Shown here piece by piece: positions 28,935 to 37,090 of a stretch of DNA of 64,000 bases. The stretch is from Saprospiraceae bacterium. Lineage in GTDB: Bacteria > Bacteroidota > Bacteroidia > Chitinophagales > Saprospiraceae. The notes under the pieces are model-generated. The model was given only the letters and a program-made list of their open reading frames with translations. It had not been told where the DNA came from and searched no databases. The position numbers and the translations under genes are program-made. The DNA is taken from the NCBI GenBank assembly GCA_016717145.1, contig JADKGD010000015.1, positions 62,001 through 126,000 on the forward strand. The letters are read 5' to 3'. How positions within the stretch are numbered: the first letter of the stretch is position 1; each line of letters begins with the position of its first letter.

Positions 28935-30350
28935 CTAGTTCTTAATTGTTTTATCAACTTCTGCAATTTCGAGCATAAAATTGTGTAAGTCAGAATTCAA
29001 TACAAATGGATTCAGTCGCTCACTACCAGGTCCAAACATCGTCAACTCAACAAAATCTGCTGAATGGTCCATGCTGCCAAAGGCAACAGATGTATGTTTA
29101 GCCTGCATCTGACCATACAACTCAAATGGTAACTTATAAGGATTATAATTATCTTCTCCACCCATGTATAAGTACTTTGACTTTAACTCCTGCGCCTGTT
29201 CTACAGTGAGTTCTATATTTTGGGCACTTTTGACCTTTTGAACGATATCGTCAGGAGATTCTCCTTTTTTTATGCCCTTCAATACATGATCATTTGAATG
29301 CTTCACGGTAAATAATTTTTCAAAATTACTGTCTGCTTTATCCCCATAAAACAAACCCGGGTTACTATTGCCATGATCTGTTGTTATTATAACAAGTGTA
29401 TTTTCATCTTTCTCCGCAAAATCTATAGCCACTTTTATGGCATCATCAAATGCCACCTGGTCGTATATTAATGCGGGTGCATCATTTGAGTGAGCTGCCC
29501 AATCAACTTTACCACCTTCAACCTGCATACAAAAGCCTTGCGGATGATCCTTCATAAGGTCTATTGCTTTTTGTGTCATTTCTGACAATGATGGTATCTT
29601 AACCATAAGTGTCGGGTCATTAAGTCGATCAATTTCATAAGGCAAACCATCTTTCTCAAATAAGCCCATTATTGGCTTTGAATTATCAGCCGCCAACAAA
29701 GTTGACCTGTCCCGAATGATGGCAAAACCATTGGATATATATTCATCGACTAAATTTCGATCATCATCTCTATCCTCAAAATATTTAGCGCCTCCGCCAA
29801 GCATTACATCAAATCGCAGTTTTAAGTAATCAATCGCTATCTCTGGCTGAGAACTTCTGCTCTTATTATTTACACAAAAGCCTGCAGGTGTTGCATGTGT
29901 GATAGGCACCGTTGTAACACAGCCAACTTTTTTTCCGGCTGCTTTAAATTTTTGAAGGATGGGTTTATAATACTCTCCATTGGCACCAATATTAAGATGG
30001 CCATTGGGCACTCTTACACCACCACCCCATGCGGAACTTCCAGCTGCAGAATCAGTTACAAGTGAACTCGCTGAAGCAGTATCCATCAATGCTCTTGAAG
30101 CGCGTTGATTCCTGTATAAATTGATCCAATTGCTTCCCCTGTTTGCCTTAAGACGCAAATACATATCAGCCATATTTAAAGTTCCGGCACTCATGCCATC
30201 ACTCACCATAAAAATGATATTTTTCGCCTTTTTTCCGCTACCGGTTCTGTTTATGGCAGACTTTACTGGGATACATCCCTGAAAAGGTATAATAAAACCT
30301 AGGCTTGCCGCGGTTAAAGCAGTTTTTTGAAAAAAATCACGTCGTCTCAT
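28935..30350 (-). CDS. Alkaline phosphatase with Tat-type signal
   Basis: A 471-residue alkaline phosphatase (phosphomonoesterase using two Zn and one Mg). The N-terminus MRRRDFFQKTALTAASLGF has the twin-arginine pattern, followed by a hydrophobic stretch and a Cys (FQGCIP) that might be lipidated. Metal and catalytic motifs are visible: MVSDGMSAG (first Asp), TDSAAGSSAWGGG with the nucleophile Ser (about residues 98-110), VEGGKVDWAAHSND, ITTDHGNSNPG and GSMDHSADF. It would act outside the cytoplasm to release phosphate. It is the first gene of the glycan operon and ends 17 bases before the GT-C start. Whether it serves phosphate scavenging or glycan processing is unknown. A weak TATGTTTA element lies at 30383-30390 upstream. 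Confidence 0.9.
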   Translation of the reverse strand: MRRRDFFQKTALTAASLGFIIPFQGCIPVKSAINRTGSGKKAKNIIFMVSDGMSAGTLNMADMYLRLKANRGSNWINLYRNQRASRALMDTASASSLVTDSAAGSSAWGGGVRVPNGHLNIGANGEYYKPILQKFKAAGKKVGCVTTVPITHATPAGFCVNNKSRSSQPEIAIDYLKLRFDVMLGGGAKYFEDRDDDRNLVDEYISNGFAIIRDRSTLLAADNSKPIMGLFEKDGLPYEIDRLNDPTLMVKIPSLSEMTQKAIDLMKDHPQGFCMQVEGGKVDWAAHSNDAPALIYDQVAFDDAIKVAIDFAEKDENTLVIITTDHGNSNPGLFYGDKADSNFEKLFTVKHSNDHVLKGIKKGESPDDIVQKVKSAQNIELTVEQAQELKSKYLYMGGEDNYNPYKLPFELYGQMQAKHTSVAFGSMDHSADFVELTMFGPGSERLNPFVLNSDLHNFMLEIAEVDKTIKN

Positions 30351-30540
30351 TTAATTTTTTGTGTAGAAATGAAAATTGCACCTAAACATAACCCTCGTAA
30401 AATTAAGCAAAATAATAGTTTATTAGAAAAGAAATAAATGATAAAAGCTAAAGAATAGTTTTTTCTTCTATTAAATAATTGTTATGGACTATTTGTTCAT
30501 TAAATCAAATTACAGAAAAGATAACTATATTGTATAAACA

Positions 30541-30577
30541 GGCAAATAATTCATTAAAACCACATGAATTATTTGCC
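30541..30577 (-). terminator. 14-bp perfect hairpin downstream of the PQQ-like gene
   Basis: GGCAAATAATTCAT (30541-30554) and ATGAATTATTTGCC (30564-30577) form a perfect 14-bp stem with a 9-base loop, 74 bases beyond the stop codon of the leftward propeller gene. It is followed on the minus strand by TGTTTATA. It most likely ends or stabilises that transcript and insulates the alkaline phosphatase promoter. The rest of the 300-base gap (30351-30650) shows nothing else. Confidence 0.65.
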
Positions 30578-30650
30578 CATTTAAAAACTTAAAACGATTT
30601 ACTTGACAAAGGTCACGAGATATCACTTTTATGATAAGTTCTTGTTTTAA

Positions 30651-32621
30651 TTACTTCAGATTATATGCCGTAAGTTTACTGTTATTTATGTAAAACAAAA
30701 CGCCATCTGTATCATCGACAATATAGCTAGGCTCTCCATCTGTCATTTCAATATCGAATTTATCCTTACCTGTTTTAGGATCGATAAATATCAGTCCTTT
30801 TTTACCATTCTTCAATTTTGTGTAGACATATGGAAATCTAACAGAGCTTTTGTTTTGAGCACGTCTCCTTTTCTCTTTAAGATCTCTTGCGTATTTGGCA
30901 GAACTTTCCAAACCATCCACTAAGCTTCCCTTATGAATTTGCTGGCCATTTTGAGAAACTGTTAAAACAGAACCCACATTCCCCGTGCCAATGGCTGCGG
31001 CGGTCACGGCAATATTTGCCAACTGTAACAAGGTAGAAGTTGAATTTGTCTTTTTATAATGTGCTTCGTGAAAGATATTCGCTTTGTTGTCTACAATAAA
31101 AATGGAATTTGATCCTTTCAGGTAAGTTTTATCTTCCATAAGTAATATTTGTGGTTTTTGTTTTTCATAGTCAAAATCTTCAAAATCTATTTTTTTTGAT
31201 GATGACGTAATCGCCCCTGATTTTAAATCCAAATAGTGCATTCTTTTACCACTGTACATGACGAGAATTTCTTCACTTTCCCTAAATGCATGAACAAATG
31301 AAGGATCTACGTTAATACTTGATTTTATTACGGACTTGCCTGTTTTTGGGGAAACAAAGTTTACTTCAGTATCAGTAATAACCAGCAAGCCCCCTTTAAA
31401 CAGCTCCACAATTGGCCTGTTAACACCTGAGTAATTTTCATTCCATATGGTCTTTCCTGATGGATCAAGTACATTTATAGCAAGTCCGGCAGCATTGTGA
31501 CTCATGTAAATTGTGGACTTTTCAAAATCGATATAGTCCTGTATTTCAGGCAGTTTTTGTTTTCCATCATATTTTAATGACAAGTTATTAATATCAAGTT
31601 CATTTGCATTATATGAACCTGAAACAAAGAGTCTACCATTTGCTTCAAAAATATTACCTATCTTCTGACTGAACTCTTTTTGTCTTATTGGTTCAGCGTT
31701 TAAAGTATTTAATTCGATGATTGATTTTTCGGAAGCTATATAAAATTTACCATCATCAGGATTAAGATATGATCCACTGATTTTGTCATCAAATTTTTTT
31801 GTTTGAATGATATTACCTGTTGACGCATCCATTAAAAATATTTTTTTACCGCCAAACATAGCCAATGTTTTTCCACTAGCCAAAAGTTGAAAGGACAAAT
31901 CACTTTCCTCAAGTTTAACGTTAAACGCCGATTTACCAGTCTTTGTGTTGATGGCGTTTAACTTCTTATCGTCCTCCACAATATAAACATAATCATTAAA
32001 AGCATTGAATGATTTTTTTTCTATTTTATCTTCAAAATCAATTCTGTTTTTAATTTCTCCTTTGTCAGAAAGTGTAACGACAAATTTTTTATCAACTAAA
32101 ATTAGTGAGCCGTCATTTGTAAGTGATGGTTTATTTGATGTTCCTAATACATTTCCAAACATTGATGTTTTGATTTCGCCTACTTTTACATTCCAACATT
32201 TTTTTTCGTCCTGAAGGTCAATATTTGTAATAAATAAATTTTTATTTCTACTTAATTCCATAATGACTCTACCCTCATTCCAAAAATAATGAATATCCAA
32301 AACCTGAGTTTTTTCAGCGCTCTTATCTAGAATATGTCCTGTTAATGCATCAAGGACTGCATATGATTTATCCTGAAAATACATAATTGGAAATCCTTCA
32401 AAGAAAGATGGGTCTTTATCTGTAGTAACTGTATTTTCCCAAATTTCATTTCCAGTGACGTTATCTAAAAGTGAGATAGCATTTTTTTGTTTTACAAAAA
32501 TATTCCCGTTATTTAATTGACTTATAAAAGCGTCTTTTTCCACCTTTTCGCTCCAAATTGGAGCTTGTCCATAAGCCTGATTTAAAAAAAAGATAAAATA
32601 AAAAATAAAAAATTTCTGCAT
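30651..32621 (-). CDS. Secreted PQQ-like beta-propeller protein
   Basis: A 656-residue exported protein. Residues 1-19 are a signal peptide ending in QAYGQAP. The rest consists of PQQ/WD-like blades with recurrent DxxTGxxI stretches: NAISLLDNVTGNEIWEN, VLDALTGHILDKS, AINTKTGKSAFNVK, LMDASTGNIIQTKK and FVSPKTGKSVIKS, about seven to eight blades in total. The region about 545-610 breaks the pattern and is Lys/Arg-rich; the last blade ends with the C-terminus. BamB-like outer membrane assembly factors and quinoprotein enzymes share this fold, but the Trp and PQQ-binding residues of dehydrogenases are not evident. Function unknown. The next gene upstream is the HerA-like ATPase, 167 bases away. 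Confidence 0.8.
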   Translation of the reverse strand: MQKFFIFYFIFFLNQAYGQAPIWSEKVEKDAFISQLNNGNIFVKQKNAISLLDNVTGNEIWENTVTTDKDPSFFEGFPIMYFQDKSYAVLDALTGHILDKSAEKTQVLDIHYFWNEGRVIMELSRNKNLFITNIDLQDEKKCWNVKVGEIKTSMFGNVLGTSNKPSLTNDGSLILVDKKFVVTLSDKGEIKNRIDFEDKIEKKSFNAFNDYVYIVEDDKKLNAINTKTGKSAFNVKLEESDLSFQLLASGKTLAMFGGKKIFLMDASTGNIIQTKKFDDKISGSYLNPDDGKFYIASEKSIIELNTLNAEPIRQKEFSQKIGNIFEANGRLFVSGSYNANELDINNLSLKYDGKQKLPEIQDYIDFEKSTIYMSHNAAGLAINVLDPSGKTIWNENYSGVNRPIVELFKGGLLVITDTEVNFVSPKTGKSVIKSSINVDPSFVHAFRESEEILVMYSGKRMHYLDLKSGAITSSSKKIDFEDFDYEKQKPQILLMEDKTYLKGSNSIFIVDNKANIFHEAHYKKTNSTSTLLQLANIAVTAAAIGTGNVGSVLTVSQNGQQIHKGSLVDGLESSAKYARDLKEKRRRAQNKSSVRFPYVYTKLKNGKKGLIFIDPKTGKDKFDIEMTDGEPSYIVDDTDGVLFYINNSKLTAYNLK

Positions 32622-32788
32622 AAGCTTAAGGTTTTGAATAAATAATTATAAATTGTATGTTGCTAATTATTGATTTCTAAGATTAATTTCACGATCTTCT
32701 ACAACCATTTGTAGTTTAGCATAGGATTACCTAATTAAATGGTCTTTTTAAATAATGATAATTTTTTTCTTTTTTAATTACAATTTCC

Positions 32789-34371
32789 CTACCACCATCC
32801 GGATTTTCTGGAAGTACTTCTACCTGCGGTAGTTTTTACACCAAGCACACCTAGCAAGCCCCTGGTCAATGAAGAAGCTAATGTCCTGCCAATCTGTTTA
32901 GTTACCTGACTATCTAATACCTTCTCGAAGGTACTCTTTTCCTGTCTTGTACCCGTCCTTGTTGGTCCTGCCTTCTCTTGCTGTTCCCAAAGTCTTTTTT
33001 GATTTTCTTCAGTTTGAGCTTCCTCTATTTTGCCTGAAAGAATTTCATAAGCGCTACTTCTGTTTATAACCTCGTCATATTTAGGTTTGATGCGACTTCG
33101 GGCCATGATGCTGTCAATCTCACTTGTGGTCAACACATCCATTCGTGACTGCGGAGCCCGTAAAAAACAATGTACTAATGGTGTGGGAACACCTTTCTCA
33201 TCCAACGCTGCAACAATGGACTCTCCTATTCCCAGCTCAGTAAGTAACTGATCTACAGCATAATATTCAGTCAATGGATAGTTTTCTGCCGTAAGTTTGA
33301 TCGCTTTACGATCCTTTGCAGTAAAAGCCCTTAGGGCATGCTGAATTTTAAGGCCCAATTGACTTAGCACTGCATCCGGAACATCAGTTGGATTTTGAGT
33401 GACAAAAAATATACCTACTCCTTTTGATCTAACCAGTTTAATAATTGTTTCTATCTGATTTAGAAGTGCCTTTGAAGCCTCATTAAATATCAGGTGAGCT
33501 TCATCAATAAATATAACCAGTTTAGGTTGTTCCATATCGCCTTCTTCAGGAAAGGTTGCATATATCTCAGCCAAAATCTGTAACATAAATGTCGAAAATA
33601 ACTTTGGTTTGTCCTGTATGTCTGTAACCCTAAGAATTGAAATATAGCCGCGCCCTTCCTCATCCAATCTTGTCAGATCATCAGGGTCAAAGGAGCGTTC
33701 TCCAAAAAATAAATCTCCTCCTTGTTGTTCCAGTTCAATAACTTTTCGCAAGATAGTACCAATTGTTGCTGGAGAGATCGCTCCGTACTCAGATGTTATG
33801 GCATCTTTGCCTTCATTTGATACATAGTTTAATGCTTTTTAATATCATCAAGATCCAGTATTGGTAATTTATTGTCATCACAATATTTAAACACCAAAGA
33901 AATTACACTTGCTTGTGTTTCGTTAAGCTCTAAGATTTTTGAAAATAATACAGGCCCGAATTCTGTAACAGTAGCCCTTAATCTTGCACCGCTATCATTT
34001 GAGAGGCTTAAAAACTCTACCGGACTTCCTGACGCAGAAAATGGCAATCCTATCTGTTTATGCCTGTCTTCAATTTTTGGATTTATTGTCCCAGGTACTG
34101 CCACTCCTGAAAGGTCACCCTTTATATCCATAACCAAACTCGGAATACCTTTTGCAGATAATTGTTCAATGATAATTTGAAGGGTTTTTGTCTTACCCGT
34201 GCCGGTTGCTCCTGCAATAAGACCATGCCTATTGAGCGTTTTAAGAGGTATTCTGATAAAAGTATCGGTTAATACTTCCCCATTAAGCTTTGGTGCCCCA
34301 AGAATGAGAGAGTCACCTTTAAAGGTATAAGCTTTTGTTATTTCGCTGATGAAATTATCTTTTTTTGCCAT
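32789..34371 (-). pseudogene. HerA-like ATPase (DUF853), split by one frameshift
   Basis: About 525 residues. The N-terminal piece (33829-34371) has the Walker A GLIAGATGTGKTKTLQ (about residues 50-65). The C-terminal piece (32789-33751) has the Walker B KLVIFIDEAHLIF and the sensor-type FFVTQNPTDVPD, the FtsK/HerA superfamily pattern of the DUF853 group of bipolar-helicase-like ATPases. The first frame stops after DLDDIKKH. Adding one base to the five-T run at 33836-33840 gives DIKKALNYVSNEGKDAITSE and continues through TIGTILRKV into the second piece. The C-terminal 45 residues are Gly/Ser/Arg-rich. Role unknown; members are proposed DNA translocases. Start ATG with MAKKDNFIS is convincing. 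Confidence 0.85.
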
Positions 34372-34461
34372 TGAAGACTAATTTATTGTGTATGATGTTT
34401 ATCAATATTAAGGATTAAAATCCGGTATAAAATTAAAAAATGTCGCCAATTTTAAGGTACA

Positions 34462-35730
34462 TTATCTTTCAAACAATTTTTCTCGCTCCGGTCCTGTACT
34501 AACCATAGATATCTTTGTTTTTAACAATTTTTCCAATTCAGTTATATAATTTCTGGCTGCCAAAGGAAGTTTGTCATATTCCATCATGCTGTCCATACTT
34601 TCATTCCAGCCATAGAAAGATTCATACATTTGGTCAATATGTTTGTCAACTATGTCAAACGGTAACTCACTGCTGATCATATTGTCATAGCTATAGTTGG
34701 TAGCCACACAAATTTCCTCAAAGGTGTCGAAGACATCCAGCTTTGTAATGATTATTTTGGTGACACCATTCAGCATAATAGTATATAATAATTGAGGAAT
34801 ATCTATCCACCCACATCTTCTGGGCCTTCCCGTAGTAGCACCAAATTCCATACCTACGGTTCTTAATTTTTCACCGGTTTCATCAAGCAATTCCGTAGGA
34901 AAAGGTCCTGAACCTACTCGTGTACAATATGCTTTTGCAACACCTATGACATCTCTGATTTTATTTGGGGCAATGCCGAGTCCACTACATACACCTGCAC
35001 TGATTGTATTGGATGATGTTACGAAAGGGTAAGTACCAAAATCAATATCCAACATTGATCCCTGAGCGCCTTCAGCCAATATTTGTTTTCCCTCCGTTAA
35101 AGCTTGATTGACATAGTATTCACTATTAACAAATCTAAGTTTCTTTATTTTCTCAACACATTCAAAAAAATTCTGTTCTTCAGCATCAAGATCAAAGCTT
35201 ATGTCGGGGTACAACTTTATAAGTCCAAGATGTTTTTCTTTGATAGTTTTATATTTGTTTTCAAAATCCGGAGCTGTCAGATCCCCTACTCTTAAGCCAT
35301 TTCGACCTGTCTTATCCATATAAGCAGGTCCAATTCCTTTAAGTGTTGATCCTATTTTACCAAGTCCTTTGGATGCTTCGGATGCCGCGTCCAAAAATCT
35401 GTGCGTTGGGACAATAAGGTGGGCCTTACGAGAGACTAGTAATCTGGGAAGATAATCAATATTTGATGCTTCAAGAGATTCCATTTCCCGAACCATAGTA
35501 ATTGGATCAAGAACAACCCCATTACCAATGACATTTATGATATCCGGTCTGAATATTCCTGAAGGAATAGTATGCAATACATATTTTTTACCGTCTATCT
35601 TAATGGTATGTCCGGCATTCGGACCTCCCTGAAACCTACAAACAAGATCATACTTTTCTGCAAGGTAATCCACGATTTTTCCTTTCCCTTCGTCTCCCCA
35701 CTGAAGGCCCAAAATAACATCAACTGCCAT
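34462..35730 (-). CDS. purA: Adenylosuccinate synthetase
   Basis: PurA joins IMP and aspartate using GTP to form adenylosuccinate, the first AMP-specific step of purine synthesis. The 422-residue length is standard. The P-loop GLQWGDEGKGKIVDYLA (about residues 8-24) opens the protein; further signatures are FQGGPNAGHTI, GIGPAYMDKTGRNGLR, GAQGSMLDIDFGTYPFVTSS and GPFPTELLD, with the GTP-base motif TKLD near residue 330. Cytoplasmic. It is preceded by a prohibitin-like gene and followed by the HerA-like gene, all on the minus strand with gaps of about 90-135 bases, so it may have its own promoter. Confidence 0.97.
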   Translation of the reverse strand: MAVDVILGLQWGDEGKGKIVDYLAEKYDLVCRFQGGPNAGHTIKIDGKKYVLHTIPSGIFRPDIINVIGNGVVLDPITMVREMESLEASNIDYLPRLLVSRKAHLIVPTHRFLDAASEASKGLGKIGSTLKGIGPAYMDKTGRNGLRVGDLTAPDFENKYKTIKEKHLGLIKLYPDISFDLDAEEQNFFECVEKIKKLRFVNSEYYVNQALTEGKQILAEGAQGSMLDIDFGTYPFVTSSNTISAGVCSGLGIAPNKIRDVIGVAKAYCTRVGSGPFPTELLDETGEKLRTVGMEFGATTGRPRRCGWIDIPQLLYTIMLNGVTKIIITKLDVFDTFEEICVATNYSYDNMISSELPFDIVDKHIDQMYESFYGWNESMDSMMEYDKLPLAARNYITELEKLLKTKISMVSTGPEREKLFER

Positions 35731-35864
35731 TATAACTTTATTACTGATTGGTTTTAAAGCCCAAAATTATTAAAACATCACCACATTTAATCATAAATTG
35801 GCGAAATAGATGATTTTTTTATAATTTGTTTTGGTGCTAAGTGTTCTGAGTAGTAAAAAGTTTA

Positions 35865-36763
35865 TTATTTTCCATCTACAATAATCGGCTGTTTCCCATC
35901 ACCCATGATAATGACTTTACTATTTTCTGATAAGGAAAGTTCTTTATAAGCCTTAATTTTTTCGTATTGCAACAACTTATCAGTTAGTGTACTTGTGATA
36001 ATGCGCTGATAGTCAGATATACCTTGGGCCTCGACTCTTTTACGTTCTGCTTCCTGTTTTTCCTTTTGTAGCACAAACTGCATTTTCTGAGCATCTTGTT
36101 CTGCATTAATCTTACTCTCAATTGTCTTTTTTACAGATTCAGGCAAGGCTATGTTTCTTACCAAAAGCTGTTCTAGAAAGAAGCCCCGATCTACAAGATC
36201 TTTTTCTATTGTTTTAAAAATTTTGTTCTGGAATTCATCTCTTTTGGTAGAATAAAGCGAAACTGCATCGTAATAGACGGCATTGTCCCGTATTCTAGTT
36301 CTTGTGAGGGGTCGTATCAGAATATTCTCATAATCGGTGCCTATTGTAGACAATATTTTAGGGCAAGATGTAGCAATAGGTCGATATAAAACGGATAAAT
36401 CCACCACAACTTCAAGGCCATCAGCAGTAAGCACCCGAATGGCATCATCTCCTTCTTTATTTCCCTCATCTTTTACACCACTCATAGTATAGTTTTGCGT
36501 TCGAATATCAAATTTATGAATTTTCATCAAGGGATTTACAACCCTAAGCCCACTGTTAAGAACACCTTCGCTGACATTGCCAAATAATGATTTTCACCTA
36601 CCTGACCGGGATTGATAACTACAAGCGACGACATTACCAAACCTGCTATCATCAAAATCAAAGCGCCAAGTTTGATTTTGTTTACAATTGAAGGTTGTTG
36701 GTACCTAATAAAGTTTGCACCTATAAAAAGTAGAATCGCACTAAATATGAGAATAAATGACAT
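35865..36763 (-). pseudogene. Prohibitin/SPFH-family membrane protein, split by one frameshift
   Basis: About 300 residues. The N-terminal piece (36536-36763) has two hydrophobic segments (about residues 1-18 and 31-52) and PGQVGE. The C-terminal piece (35865-36530) is the SPFH/band-7 core: IHKFDIRTQNYTMSG, DGLEVVVDLSVLYR, RTRIRDNAVYYDAVSLYSTK and the Ala/Glu/Gln-rich coiled coil QDAQKMQFVLQKEKQEAE. Between them, adding one base to the four-T run at 36591-36594 gives EKSLFGNVSEGVLNSGLRVV, joining the pieces as in normal prohibitins. These proteins form ring scaffolds that organise membranes and modulate FtsH-type proteases. The break is more likely a sequencing error than decay. Confidence 0.85.
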
Positions 36764-37090
36764 TATATAATTTTAATTGGTTTGAAATAAAAATAAATCA
36801 CAAATATTAGAAATGGTAATGACAATTTGTCTTGTAAAGTTCCATGTGATCGACGAATATTCTGTTACTTCGACCAATGCCTGCAAAAAGCAAACGAATA
36901 GTAATTAATACGCTCAATATAATAATTTAAAACCATTTGTATACTAGGATAATATTTGTGATAATTTTTAAGACTTGAGGATGAAATATTTTTTTGATAA
37001 AATAAAACTTTTAATTCAATAATAATTTAAGGTATATCCAAAAACTTTTACCTTCGCCTATCGTTTTTTATAATTACCAAATAATTTTTC
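36764..37090. other. Divergent intergenic region between prohibitin-like gene and gcvP
   Basis: These 327 AT-rich bases contain no credible gene. I looked for a glycine riboswitch ahead of gcvP and saw no tandem aptamer pattern. TACCTTCG at about 37049-37056 is one mismatch from TAnnTTTG and could be the gcvP promoter, but this is weak. Confidence 0.4.

Noticed and set aside
28781..28966. Short frame between alkaline phosphatase and the GT-C gene as a separate small gene
   Set aside because: The other frames give membrane-helix sequence that joins the GT-C protein after two one-base repairs.
8882..36594. Programmed ribosomal frameshifting at the A/T runs
   Set aside because: No consistent slippery heptamer with a downstream pseudoknot, both directions of shift occur, and unrelated genes are affected. 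Sequencing error explains them better.
36764..37090. Glycine riboswitch upstream of gcvP
   Set aside because: No tandem aptamer with conserved stems could be seen by eye. A covariance-model search would be decisive.
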